Assembly (NCBI GenBank): GCA_045837725.1
Contig: JBEWZL010000093.1
Location: forward strand, 1 to 64,000
Source: Vermamoeba vermiformis
Lineage: Eukaryota; Tubulinea; Echinamoebida
DNA: 64,000 nucleotides
Reading direction: 5' to 3'
Positions within the stretch are counted from its first letter, which is position 1. Every line of letters begins with the position of its first letter. The notes under the pieces were generated by a model that had not been told where the DNA came from, did not search any database, and was given only the letters and a program-made list of their open reading frames with translations. This document shows, piece after piece, positions 38,947-51,600 of this stretch. Made by a program: the position numbers and the translations under genes.

Positions 38947-39279
38947 ATGTTTAACTCGCAGAGTGAGACGAAGCATCGGAAAACAAACCAATTAAGGTAC
39001 GCTTTAATAATGTACTTCTTCCTATGAAATATTCAGTTGTGGTCTTCGTGAACGTTTGCAAAATTTTTTTACTAACTTGGATTTAAACGACGAAGCCGTT
39101 CCACCCGGCAAGAAGAAGGCCAAGCTCATCCTTGGTAAGAACTTAAGTTCTTCGACCTTTAGCTAGCTTTGGGTGAATTTGTGAAGTTTAATTAATCTGC
39201 TGGTATTGCCCGAATAGCAGAATCGAATAAGTTTACAAAAAATGACAATATATTTGTCAGAGGAAAGATTCTACGATAA
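38947..39279 (+). CDS. Small three-exon hypothetical protein, 69 aa
   Basis: Exons 38947-38996, 39037-39134 and 39218-39279 join in consistent phase (210 nt, 69 codons plus stop), with GTACGC..TTCAG and GTAAGA..ATAG introns of 40 and 83 nt. The product is basic: MFNSQSETKHRKTNQ, then CGLRERLQNFFTNLDLN, then PPGKKKAKLIL and NDNIFVRGKILR. No family is recognised. Three clean phase-compatible joins in 333 nt argue for a real small gene, but an upstream first exon could be missing. It ends 36 nt from the stop of the convergent GBP-like gene, so the two 3' UTRs must overlap. Confidence 0.45.
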
Positions 39280-39315
39280 GTTAGTCAACTTACTATATAG
39301 CACTTTGATAAAGAC

Positions 39316-42300
39316 TTACCTCCATTTAGTCTCGAGAATGGTGCTGAATTCTTGCTCGATCCAGCCATCCACGACTCTTCGCAAAGTAGCTTCGGAAATA
39401 TTGCGTCCTTCAGCGGATTCATTTCTTTGCAAATAATACGACACCAAGAAGCGAATTCTGCGGACAAGACTTTCGTACAACGAGTAACTCGGTGCCTCTT
39501 TTCGAACCACAACTGCTGCTTTGTGTAGTGGCTTGAAAAATATTGTTTGATATTCTCTATCGTTGCGACTGAGCACTAGCTTGGACATGGCATCGAGAGA
39601 TTCCTTCGAATTTAAGAGTAAGGTTTAACGGATTCGGATCGAGTTCAAAAGTTACCTGCAGAGTAATCATTCCGCCGTCGAATATATCCTTGTATTCGTA
39701 CTTGTTCATGGTATTTTCGTATTTATTCTTGATCTTAACGCTCTTCTCGGCGATAAGTACCTCCAGTTCTTCAATCAAATACGGAATTTTAGATTCGAGA
39801 GCGATCTGATCTTGCAAAATTTCGTCGTTCAATTGTTTCAGCAGATCCTTCTTCTCTCCTTCGATGACGTCCATATTATGAGCTTCGATTTTATTAAATT
39901 CACTAGAACTTTGTTCTATTGGCTGCAATACCATTGAAACTTTAAATTCAGCTTGCAGTCGATCCTAAGAGTCCGATCGTCAGAACGAAAAAAAAACTTG
40001 ATAAAATCATTGTTTAGAGTTTACCTTCAAGTTCTGCAGATATTCTTTATAGAGGTTTTCTTCGCTGAAGTTCTTAGTCTTCGAGTCAAATGCGTTAATG
40101 GCCTCTTTCACCAATTTTTGGTGGTGCGTTGAGAGTGCCGATTGTGAGGCCGGTAGGTCGTATTTAACGGATTTGTATTGCGTCACTGCTTCTTCCATTG
40201 CAGTAGATAACAAGGTCGAGATCAGCTCGTTGTTTGAATTGTCGAGGATTTTGTATTGGTCTTGGACTTGGCCCTAAGAAATAATGAAGGGTTACTAGCT
40301 ATCCTTAAATCTGCGTGTACTTATGATAACATATATGCTAAACCATATTACAATTCACGCACCTCTAATGTTGATTTCATCGCTTCAATTTCCGCAATTT
40401 CTTCTTTCGAGTCGTACGTAGTTAATTCTTTCATGAACTCGCCGCGAACGAATTTGAGGACCTCATTAGCTACAATATAATATTAACACCGTTTGCATGC
40501 GTAAACAGTCAATGGTCATAAATGTACATTTTCTGGCAAGTACGACACTGCTGATCGGCAAATTAATTGTTTTGAAAAGATGAACGGCCTTGTCGAACTG
40601 CGTATCTTTCACGCTAATTATGTGCTGTTTGAATCGGTCTTTCGTCAATTGCAAATGTTTCGTTGCAACGTCGCTCAAGTGCGTCTAGAAAACAATGAAT
40701 AAAAAATTATTTAAGAAAAGTGCTGTTGACACGTACCAACAATACTTTGTTATTCTTCTCCTTAATATTCATATCTTTCAAATAATTCTCGTATATTTTG
40801 ACGTATTTAGCGGTCAATTGTTCGATCAGCTTGTTCCATTCTTTGCGCGGCATCGGGATCTGCGCGACTAAGAACAGAGTGTTTGAAAACTGATCGGCGC
40901 AGTACTCGCTCAATTGACTGTGACTCGTGTTCACAAAGAGGTCCCATATTGACGCTACTTGAGGGAACGAGTTCGTGTTGGATGCGTTTACCAAAGATCT
41001 GATCAGCCACGAAAACTCTGCACGAAATCCCGTTAGCCATATAAATTTCGTTTAAATACTACTATATTATGCACGATATATCTTACTTGGACCGCTAATG
41101 GGCTCATCAAAAACTTTTTTCGGCTTAATGTTCGAGAAGATCTGGATGACGCAGCGTTATTACGTAACTGACAAAAATAGTGCTATTGTAATCTTACGTC
41201 GGTTTTTAATTGCTGCATATCGTGCTTGAAGTCCTCTGCCAATCCGTCTGCCGGAGTTTTGCTCAGATCTTTCAGTGCCGCGAGACTTTTATGGGGAATA
41301 GGCAATGTTTTGCAGTTAATGGAGCTGAATAAATTCTCTACGATATTTTTAGGCGAATTTTCACTGCGCTTGCCGCTCAAATACTGTTCGAGCCAATCTT
41401 GAGGTGTCTTTCCGTTCAGATCTTGATAAAAATCTCTGACAAGCCACAAAAAGTCTGGAAAATCGATAAAATTGTTCTTGGAGCTGGAGAAGTCCCTATA
41501 ATCAATAATTATTCGGTTAAATTAAACTGCCAACGAAATAATAATGCACGTACTTTTCATCGGCTTGCAATGCAGTTCTTAACTGAAACAATTGCGTTCG
41601 TTGCGCTAATAAAGTATTCAATATTAAGGAATAAATATTTAAAGTAAATTTTGTAATGACTAGTCATCGTTTTTTTTAAAAAGGATATTTGATGTATTCC
41701 GCAGAGGCCTGATCGATGATTTTGATGGTATTAAATATCAAATAGCTGCTCAACTGCGTCGTGATTGAAAATAGCTTGGCGTCGTAGTTCTCTGAAGCTC
41801 CCAAACCGAAAAATCCTTCGCAGTCTAACAAAAGAATTGATTTGCCGTTCACTTTCATCGGCTCTTTCCACGCCCATATGCCCTATAATATTTATTAATG
41901 TATTATTATTGAAATACACGATTAAGATCGTCTTACCATCGTTTGTGGATCAATCGTATCGCCCACACAAAATCCATCGTTTTGACCGTGCAATTGGTTC
42001 AATAAAAAGCTCTTGCCAGTGTGATACGGGCCAATGACTATTAAAATAAAAATATGTAAATAAAATTACTGGTATTCCTGGCTATTTAGAGATTTTGTCA
42101 TTAATCGAATTGAATTTCAGTTTGTGCCGTCAAAATAAATCCGAATAATTACCTCCAATTACATATAAATTATCTTCAATCAATTCTATGTGTGAAAGTG
42201 CCTCCTCGTTAACTTCTAACAAAGATCGATCTTCGAGTGAAGGCCGAACAAGCTGCAGTGATGAAGCAGATGTGCACGTACAACTGACATAATTAAATAA

Positions 42301-42348
42301 ATATATAAATAAATAAAAAATCGATAAATAGCGAGTGCTCTTGCTCAT
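39316..42348 (-). CDS. Guanylate-binding-protein (GBP)-like large GTPase with signal peptide, copy A
   Basis: GBP-family dynamin-like GTPases act on membranes and in defence in animals. In plants and protists many carry signal peptides. The start at 42348 gives MSKSTRYLSIFYLFIYLFNY, a signal peptide or anchor. The G domain shows the P-loop VIGPYHTGKSFLLNQL, CVGDTIDPQT (switch region), GIWAWKEPM, the G3 motif LLLDCEGFFGLGASENYDAK and the GBP-type G4 motif LVRDF (Arg-Asp in place of NKxD). The long C-terminal half is helical (EFSWLIRSLVNASNTNSFPQ; KNNKVL; LVRRIRFLVSYYLQRNESAE; GWIEQEFSTILETKWR), and I see no C-terminal transmembrane helix. About twelve exons. Its paralogue starts 102 nt away on the other strand, with the same domain order and shared motifs. 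Confidence 0.88.
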
Positions 42349-42450
42349 GGTGTAAGATGACAAAATTTTACTCTTTTTCTTTCGATTTTTGTGCTTGTTT
42401 TTCTTCAGCTCTTGGTCAATGAGGCACCAGAAATAATATTTTATACAAAG
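42349..42450. promoter_or_regulatory. Compact bidirectional promoter between two GBP-like paralogues
   Basis: Only 102 nt separate the two ATGs. The spacer is AT-rich and contains no TATA box that I can assign to either side. Both 5' UTRs and the promoter must fit here or overlap the coding ends, so co-expression is expected. Confidence 0.5.
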
Positions 42451-45400
42451 ATGTCGAGGAGAGGAGTATTGTGCCTGCTTATTATTGGCACGATAATTCT
42501 TCAAGCGGCATCTCAGAATATCGCCACAGCTGTTCAATTAGTGCGGCCTGACAGCTTGCACTTTCAATTGGAATTGGTGCCCGAGTCCCTACAGACATTA
42601 CAGAATATTAATACCGAAGTAGCTGTGCTGGGAGGTACGAATTGAATTTATTTTTGATTTTAGAATTCAATCACAAATCTTTTTAATGTCTAGTATTCAC
42701 TTATTACGCACTTATTAATTGCAATAATAAATATTTAAATTATTTTAAAATATTTTTGTCAAACAAGTGATTTTTGTGCTGGATTGAAAAATATCTTTTC
42801 TGATCTTGGTTTCTTTTGCTAGTGGTTGGTCCGTATCACTCAGGAAAGAGTTATTTGCTCAATCAATTGTTACAAAGACAAAATGCCTTCGATATTGGCT
42901 CGTCAGTCGATCCAAAAACACGCGTAAGTCGATCTAGCCACCAAAAGCCTTTATTAATTATTCTACTAGGGAATATGGATGTGGACCGAGCCAATAATAT
43001 ATGGTGGCAAGACTATAATATTATTGGACACCGAAGGATTTTTTGGTTCGAACGTGTCGGAAGTTTACGACGCGAAAATATTCTCAGTGACAGCGCTGCT
43101 GAGTAGCTACATGATTTATAATACGGTTAGGACGGTAGATCAGGCCACGATAGATTATATAGAGTACGTATTATCCTAATCAATACTTTAAAATTCAAGA
43201 TCTGATCGTGGATTTGTTTTTAGATTATTGGCTCGACGCACGCAGTTATTTAAATTGAAATCTAGCGACACAAAAACATCGAGTAACAGCGCTCCTATTA
43301 AATTCGACTTTCCCTTCTTTCATTGGGTGATCCAAGACTTTGTGCACAACATGTCCGCGGAACAAGCCACGAAGTGGTTATTGAACTCCATGAAATGTAA
43401 GCTGGTACCAAAGACTATTATTTTACGAAATTATCAATATTTAAATCGTGTTTAATCAACTAACAATTTTCGTGCTTTAGCCAAGCACACGGATGCAGAA
43501 AACTACGAAGAGGGATTGCTCGAAATATTCGAAGAAGATAACTTGGAGTGCACGACATTAGTGTATCCACAAACTGACTCGGAGAAGTTGAAAGACTTGA
43601 GCCGAATCACTGACGAAGAACTGCTCGTTGAATACCGCGAGCAAATGGCTCAACTGCGCAAACGAGTAAGTACGAAGTAGTAATAATAACGTGCATATTC
43701 CACGGATTGATTTTGCTAATTTTTTGCGTCAGATCTTGGACCGGATCGGCTTCAAAAAAGAAAGTCAAAAAGCGTTGTCAGGCCCTGCCTTCGTCGTGCT
43801 ATTGCAAACACTCGTTGAAGCGGCTAATTCGGACAAATTCCCGTCGATGCCGTCAGTGTGGAACTCGTTTATTGAAAGCAGCAGAAAAGACGCGAGAGAA
43901 TTTGGCGTGCTCAAATACAAAGAGAACTTGGCTGAATTGTTGCAGGTACGTTATAGGACTTCATCCATATGATGATGCAATCGTGGCAATATATTCTTAT
44001 GGCTGATCATTAATCCTATTCTATCTGAAGGCAATCGGTCTGGCCAATCAAGAAGAGTTCGAGCAAATTCATCTCAAAGCAGTAAAAACAGCGCAGGAAT
44101 TAATGGCCAAACAACTGTACGGACTCGTGGATTCAATTGATGAAGATTGGCAGGACGTGCAGGTACGCTGGCAATATTTTTTGAACTACGACAATGAACT
44201 AATACTGTTTTTTTCGTAGGTTAAAATCAGACTCGAATACGAGTACCACAAACTGATCAATCAAAATGACATTGAACGGCATTTGATTGCACAAAAATCG
44301 AGTATTGTGCACGACGAACAAAGAACAGATTAAAGCCATCCAATTGCCCAGATCATCGAACGACCTCAAAAAGATGGGTACGGCGAGTAGCTCTATCTGG
44401 CGAGTCACGTGCTCTTACTTACTCATAATTTCCTTTTGTAGAGTTGTCGACCGTTGCTCGCGCACAAGACGAATTCAAAAAATCGACGAAAAAGTTCAGC
44501 ACGGCAACCAGATATCAAAATCTAATCGAGGAGTTAGAGGTACGTAGCTGTTACTAACGACTATACTAGGCACTAACGGCGCTAACTTCATTGTGTTAAA
44601 GCATGAAATTCGAGGTCAATTTGCACAAGTCTCAATGGAGAACTCGAATTTGATCCAACTGTACTTAAAAGACAATGTCGATGCAGTCGAACAACAGTTC
44701 AAAGCTGAACAGGCTGCTAGAGCCATTGATCGTGCTATTACCCCGCAACAGCTCGAGAGTGAACTCAGCGCTAAAAAAACCAAGTATTTGAACGAGTTTA
44801 AGGCGAGGACGGAGGTTTATAAAGAAGAGACTGTATACAAGCTATTCGAAAATAATATCGAGGTACGTATTAGTGTAGAACAATTTGTCTCGAGATCTCA
44901 ACGGCAAACTAATAATTTGCCTTATTTAGACACAACTCGACAACGCGATCAAGATGATCAAAGACAAGAACAATGAACTGATCGAAAAGAGTGTTGCAGA
45001 GCTTCACTCGCGTTTAGAATCACGTGCCTTACAACAGATGAGCGACATTGACGCTTTCGACGTCGACGATCTAGCGCGCGACTTAGAGCAAGTTAGAGAT
45101 ACTGCCATTAACGAGTACAAGAACACTATGAAAGATTTCTCCGGAACTAATTCGTACAAACTGCATCTGTACGAGCTGAACGTAAGATCTTGCTTTTATT
45201 TCTTCTTTTTCACAGTACTTAATCGTGATTCTTAGGATATTTTAAATGGAAAGAAAGATCAGTTAATTAAGCATCGCATTGCAGAACTCCAAGACAAGTA
45301 TGAGGCACATCTAAGGAAAGCCCACGACGAGATCGAGGCAAATTTCGTTTGTGGAGATTGGCAAACAACGCGCAGCAAGGCAATTAAAATCCTGCAGCGA

Positions 45401-45697
45401 CAGCTTTCCGATTTGGGCGGTATGAAAGTCTTTTAGAGTCCTTAATCCACCGCGAAATTATTTTTAGTAACCGTTTTTTGATAGTGAGCAAATCCTCGGG
45501 GCTAAAATTATCAGAAAAATACGTTGATAAGGCGATCAAGGACCTATTCGATAAGTAAGTACTAAGTTTGGTGGATGCTTCGACTTACCGTAACTAAATT
45601 TTTGCAAAGCAAATGCCCGACCGGAGGATCTTGGCTGTGGATTGTGATCGTCGTTGTAGTCATCGTCGGACTCTTATTTGTCTTCCGAAGAAAATAA
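42451..45697 (+). CDS. GBP-like large GTPase with signal peptide and C-terminal membrane anchor, copy B; one frame break
   Basis: The signal peptide is MSRRGVLCLLIIGTIILQAA. The G domain has VVGPYHSGKSYLLNQLL (P-loop), GIWMWTEPI, and LLLDTEGFFGSNVSEVYDAK (G3, DxEG); the G4 region reads HWVIQDF, so the usual Arg of the RD motif is Gln. A long helical stalk follows (FFHWVIQDFVHNMSAEQATK; LDRIGFKKESQKALSGPAFV; RTEVYKEETVYKLFENN). The C-terminus is a transmembrane helix and basic tail (SWLWIVIVVVVIVGLLFVFR, then R-K). That tail is absent from copy A, so the two may sit differently in the membrane. Near 44310-44332 the conserved frame changes once inside an exon (HLIAQKSS to KEQIKAIQLPRSSNDLKK), probably a one-base consensus error. 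About thirteen exons. Confidence 0.85.
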
Positions 45698-46111
45698 AGG
45701 AGCATTAAAGAGGACGAACAAGACCAATTTTCGATGTCTTCTCGGATGATGCTCCTTCAGCGCTAAATTAAGCCGCCGAATATGGTTAAGAAGATTGCCT
45801 AGCAGTAAGTCATCATATTCAATTTACCCGCTATACTTTAATGAGAGATTAAAGCGAAATACCGCGCGTCCAGATTTTAGATCTAAAACGTGATAATTGA
45901 ATCACTTTTATAACTAATTTTATTTAAACCTAGTTTTCCTAAGATAAGCATCGGATAATACTTTTTAGTTATAGGATTGCCTGCCCCGCGTCTCTTCGTT
46001 GAACAAGGCGAGAGATTTGGAAATTATTGCAATAATTGCCGTGGGAGGAAATCGGTGATTGATTCGTTCATTAAACAAAAGTGAATTCAGTCTATACATA
46101 ACTTCGACACG
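45698..46111. promoter_or_regulatory. Intergenic region upstream of the ammonium transporter
   Basis: 414 nt between same-strand genes. AAATAAAGG overlapping the stop of copy B could serve as its polyadenylation signal. The rest is AT-rich with no supported ORF or RNA gene. A weak ORF on the minus strand covering 45965-46351 is a shadow of the transporter. Confidence 0.4.
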
Positions 46112-48520
46112 ATGGCCACACCTGTCACTAACTCCACCGCAGCTCCGATCGTCTACACAGCTGACGGCGCTGACAATGCTTGGGTGCTCGTAAGCTCCGC
46201 GCTTGTATTTCAGATGATTCCTGCGCTTGGCTTGTTCTACGGTGGCTTGACTAACTCTAAGAACATTTTGAATACTATCATGTTGTCTATGGTCTGCGCC
46301 GGCATCATTTCCATTCAGGTAACTCAATAATTTCGGAGCTCGATCCACCATTTGATTTTCATCAAATTAATTGCAAATAAGATGATGTGATGTTTTAGAC
46401 CACCGTTAACAATATGACGGGCCTATCCGTTGCACGGATGCGGTTCCGTTAAGCTGACGATCTCGTAACATTATTTTAACGATAATTTTATTATTAGTGG
46501 CTCTGCTGGGGTTACACCTTCGCTTTCGGTCCAGGTAAGCAGTGATAACAATATTGCATTCCTAGGTCCTTTTATTTTATGCATAATTTTGGATGTCTCT
46601 TTCAGTTAAGGAAATTAACTTTTATCACTAAAAATGGATGTAGCTTCGCTGCGACGTCCGAAGTGCAACTTGTTTCGTGCCCTTGGTTAATTGAATATTA
46701 CTCATAATTTTCCGAGCTGTTTTATTGTTTAGACCTCGTGTCAAAGCTTCCAAATCACTCCGAGCTAAATCCGGAGCAGATGCGACAAATACTTGCAAAT
46801 ACCATTGAAATCACACTACAGTGCTTATTACATAATACTAATATCGATCAACATTAAGGTTTAATTTTAAATTTTTTTATCACTAAAAAGATTCTCTGGT
46901 TGCAAGCATTGCTCATCCGGAAATATTTTATTAATACAATTATTATTTTTAGGCAACAGCGTATGGGGTGATTTCACTTACGGTGGCTTGAAGGGTGTTG
47001 GAGCAGATCCCAATCCGGATTACGCTCCAACGGTATCACATCTCAACTTTTGCTTGTTCCAAATGATGTTCGCGGCCATTACTCCAGCGCTTATTTCTGG
47101 TGCTGTTTTGGAGCGCATGAAGTTCTCTTCGTACGTTATCTTCATCTTTGTGTGGTCTACTTGCGTCTACGATCCCATCGCGCACTGGATTTGGTCTGCT
47201 TCGAACGTGACTCACCCTGATGACCCCATGAATGTCGTAAGTACCTTAAGTGCATATCTAGTACATATATTAATGCGCTACAGGGCTGGTTGCGCCAATT
47301 GGGCGTGGTTGATTTTGCGGGAGGCATTGTGATCCACTTGACGGCTGGATTCAGCTCAATTATTGCCACACTTATCATTGGCAAGCGTCGCAACACTCCT
47401 CAAGAGAAGATTCACGCGCACAACATTCCGTTCGTGCTCATCGGCGCTGGCTTGTTGTGGTTCGGCTGGTTCGGTTTCAACGGAGGTTCAGCTGGTGCAT
47501 CCAGCAGTGTTGCCGTGCAGGCCGCGTTCAACACTCAAATTGGAGGTACGTTTTTAATTCCCAGTATTCATAGTGTTAATATTCACCTTTGCTATCGTCA
47601 CAGCTGCCATGGGCATGTGTGTTTGGATGTTGCTCGAAGTCATTTTTACGCCGCACCACAAAGTCACCACAGTCGGTGCTGCCACTGGCGCTATTGTCGG
47701 TCTCGCGACGATCACACCTGGTGCTGGCTACGTCACCTCTCAGGCTGCTCTCGCGTTCGGCTTCCTCGGTCCTGCTTTGACTTTCTTGACCACTCGATTC
47801 AAGCACAAATTGGCCTACGACGACGCTTTGGTAAGCTGAGAACGCCGTCGATGAACAACAAATCACGTACTAACCATTCTGTTCTCAATTAGGACGTGTT
47901 CGCTGCTCACGGTATCGGTGGTGCTACTGGTGCAGTGTTGACCGGTGTCTTCGCGACCACTGAGGTTAACACCGTCAGCGGTGCTGTCGACGGCAATGGC
48001 ATGTTGATTGGTGAGTATTTATTGCTAGTGCCTGTAGTTATTCAATCTAATGTGACCTCGTTCAGTCTGGCAAATCGTTGCTTGTGGTGTGGCTATGGCA
48101 TTGAGTGGCTTGATCACTGCGGTCACTTTGTTGATTTTGAAGGCTACTTTGGGCTTGCAAGTCAGCGAGAACACCGAAGATCACGGTCTCGACAGCAAAT
48201 ACCACGAAGAAGAGGCTTATCACCTCGGTGAGCCCTTGGTCGAATTGCACTCGGAGTCTTCATCCACCACGCCTTCGCATAGTGGTACCAGCCCCACTCT
48301 CGTCAACTCGCAAGATCATTTGTTGAAGAACAACGTGCAGGCTCAACAAAGCAACAGCCGTCCTGTGGTTAACGCTGGCACGAAACAGGTCACCCAACCG
48401 GTCGAGTCTAGCAGCCAAGAGCAAAGCGAAGAGCAGTCGAGTTCACAACAACAAAGCAGCTCACAACAATCTTCGAGCAATCAAAGCTCTGAAGAGGCTT
48501 CTGATTCCTCAGACTCGTAA
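46112..48520 (+). CDS. Ammonium transporter (Amt/Mep/Rh family) with Ser/Gln-rich tail
   Basis: Amt proteins conduct ammonium or ammonia through eleven membrane helices. The start at 46112 gives an extracellular N-terminus with sequons (MATPVTNSTAAPIVYTADGA). Landmarks are FQMIPALGLFYGGLTNSKNI, STCVYDPIAHWIW, the first pore His in DFAGGIVIHLTAGFSSI, the signature LIGAGLLWFGWFGFNGGSAG, the second pore His in DVFAAHGIGGATGAVLTGVF, and VWQIVACGVAMALSGL. The cytosolic C-terminus (EDHGLDSKYHEEEAYHLGEP) is conserved and is followed by about 110 residues of Ser/Gln/Glu-rich sequence ending EEASDSSDS. Seven or eight exons. One intron of about 400 nt near 46556-46953 is far longer than the local norm. 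Coding usage is GC-richer than neighbours, consistent with high expression. Confidence 0.95.
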
Positions 48521-48615
48521 AGTCAAACAAACTCATCACATTGTAATTTTTTAGCCCTGTAGTAAATTTTGTCCATAGTTCGAAATAACTTCATGATCTT
48601 ATTTATTCTTGCAAT

Positions 48616-51600
48616 CTAATTCAACACAGGAGCTAATTTCGGGTGCTTCTTCGCTGCGGTCATGAGTTTATCAAACAGCTTGTCCAGCGTTGCAATACGA
48701 TTGTCAATCGCGTTCTCAAGCTCCGCAACTGCGAGTTGCTTCATGCCTGGAGAGCCATGACGATTGCCAGCTTCTTCAATCTTCTTCTCGATGGCCTCGT
48801 TCTGCGTGTCGAGAATTTGTTGGTATTTGACGAAGTGTTGGCGGATCTGTGCGGTGTACTTCGTCACTTCCTCCGCGACTTCCTTGATTTTCTTTTCTTC
48901 TTCGAATTTAAGATCGAGACACAAAGCCTTCATCACAGGCACAAAGTTGAAGTCTTTCTGTGCGATCTAACATCAAAAGGTAAATATTAGACAATCGCAC
49001 ACCGAGATCGATCAACGCACCTTATCAGCTACGTATTGTTCTGGTCCCGTGTATTCAGTACGATCTTTTCTTCGCAGGTACATGTTGAAGTTCAAGTAAT
49101 GCCATAAATTGTGATCGTGGAAGATGTGTTGTTCAAAGTCATAGCCTTGTCGCTCAAACACGTCGCGTTGAATGCCACACATGAAGCAACGGTTTTGGTT
49201 GTCTTCATCAAGCATTTGATTCTCCGCGCGTAACTCTTGGAACGTGTCAATGATAATACCAAAGATCAACTTCAGCAGGATGACAATGATCAAAATGAAG
49301 AACGACAGATCGTAGACGAGACGCCACGAGTACTGCGGACTAGCAAATGAATGGGGCGATAATAGACCACCAAGACCTCCGCCAGTACGAAGTCCATAAT
49401 TGAACACGGTCACGAGGCACATGGCCAGTGATTGGCAGATTAGCTGGTCGTCTTGAATGAAATCTTCACGGAAGAACAAGAAGCCCATGATGGCGTAGAT
49501 GTACAGTACCACGGCAGAGAGTAACAACTAATCCAGGTCAGTGGAGTACTTCAATTGGGGCAGGACTTACCGTGAGAATGATCGACTTGATGTTGACTGT
49601 CACGGATCTGATGACTTCTTTGAGTAGAGCATTGCGTACCACGAGATCAAGTAAGTGGAATGCGAAGAAATAAGGATTGCCTGCGGGCAACAAGAAGACG
49701 CCTAACACGGCACACAGCACGTAGCAGAAGTAAAACGGCACTCGTCCCGCGCTGAGGAAGTGAGCGGCAGTGAAAATCACGTTCTTTGTGTTCTTTGCGT
49801 CCAGTTCCTCCCACGAGGCCTGGTGAATGTTAATACGGGACTTAACAACAAATGAGTTCTACTTACTCCTCGCTCTCGCCATCGCTTTCTCTGCTCCAAT
49901 TGTCCATCGCTCATTACATTGACGTAAAAGATTAACACGGCGCCGGCTATTTGAAGCAAGCCAAGTAATAGCAAGCCAAAGAATGCCAAGTAAGACGTAT
50001 TAAATGCATCCGAGAAGGTGATCGATAAGTTGATGATGATCGAGAGCAACAGCGATGCGTTCAGAATATTTTGTTCTTCTTTTGCAACGCGCGAGAAAAG
50101 ACTGTTTTGTGCGAGCTTTTCTCGGTGGGTCATTTCTTCGAGCAAATCTTCTGACCGTTCGTAGAAATCCTGAATCTTAGTCTTCTGTGATTCGCGATTG
50201 ACTTGACGAATGAGATCCTCTTTTGACTTGAGCGGCAAGTTGTGGCATACAGGAAGAACTCTGAAATAGACTCGCTCGATGTTGTTGTTGCGTACAATTT
50301 CAACGCTTGCTGAACTTTTCACAAAGAAATTATCGTGGGGAATGGATTGCACCAGCTTTTCCAACTACGAGCGAAACGTTAGAATAGGTAAACGGCGTTA
50401 ACTAGCAAACTTACTTTGCTGTCCGAGTCGTAGGACTCTAACGTCTTGAACAAGAAGTAGAGCAAAAACCCTTCGTTGATGATTGTTTCAGTATGCTCGT
50501 CAACCTCGGTGTCTTCAGTGAGATTAGACTCCACGAATCCGCTGACGAGTTTGAAGTCTTTGAGTAGCTCATCAAAGTTCAGCGAGTTCAGTATGTGCCG
50601 AGGGATGGCAGGGCTTGTATTGCCTTCCAGTAAACTCAACAGAGTGATGAGCATCGACTCTTTCAGCTTGTTAATCTTCGCGTGCTCTACATTCAACGTC
50701 TTCAATCTCCAAATGTAGTTGATGGACTCGCAGAGCTTTGTGCGACTCAGCGTGATTTGATTCTCCGCTGAAGGTCCTTGGCAGTATTCAGTCAATGTCG
50801 CGAAGAGCTGAATGGCGATGTCGATGTTGTTCTTATCGATGCCGCCTTCCAATGACTCCAAGCAGGCTGCTGTCTCGCTGATCAAATCGACGCTCTTTGC
50901 CGAGTACGGTTGCAAGCGCAACAAACTCTGCAGCTCAAGATTGTGACCTTCGCAGAGCAGCTGCAAGAATCTGAGAATTTGCTTGATGAAACCGCTATCT
51001 TTCATTTGCTTCTCTTCAGTCTGCTGTTCAAGTGCGGCTTCAGCGATGGACTTTCCAGTGAGTGAAAAACCAAGGCTAAAAGCGGAAACGAGCGCATTCT
51101 TTCGTTCTCGTTTCTGAGAATGAATTTTGCGCTCTTCAAGGTCTTCCAGCAGCTTTCGCATCCTGGTTCGAATTTCTACGAACAAGTCGCAATTAGGATT
51201 GCTTTTGAACGTGATGAGTATCTCGGTTTGCACATGTTTGTTGCCACCATGCAGGAGCGCTATGCCGAACGAAAGAACTTCGTGAACTATGTTGCTATTG
51301 GGTACGTTGATCAACCGGAAGATTAATTGCGTCGCTCCGAGATCGTTGAGTTGGCTCTGATATTTCTCTAGAGCCTCATTTGATGCGTCGATTAGGCCTT
51401 CTAACATAGTGCGTAGTGCTCTCACGGTCATGAGAATGCTCGAGTTGAAGTCTCCGCTCTTAATAACATCTTCTGAGCACACGACTTCAATCAACTTGCG
51501 CAAGAACGCAGTGTCATTGGAGTCGAGATTATGCTTAAACAATTCGACTAAACGAGCTGATTCTTTTTCGTTGGTGAGAGTTGAAGAGCTGAGCAACAGT

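Noticed and set aside
42130-42537. Longer N-terminus for GBP copy A reaching upstream of 42348
   Set aside because: It would overlap the start of copy B, is Lys/Asn-rich and would bury the signal peptide.
43040-43055. GGTTCGAAC resembling a tRNA B box
   Set aside because: It lies in a coding exon of GBP copy B, with no A box or cloverleaf around it.
47157-47866. Minus-strand ORFs opposite the ammonium transporter
   Set aside because: They are mirror frames of a strongly conserved plus-strand gene.
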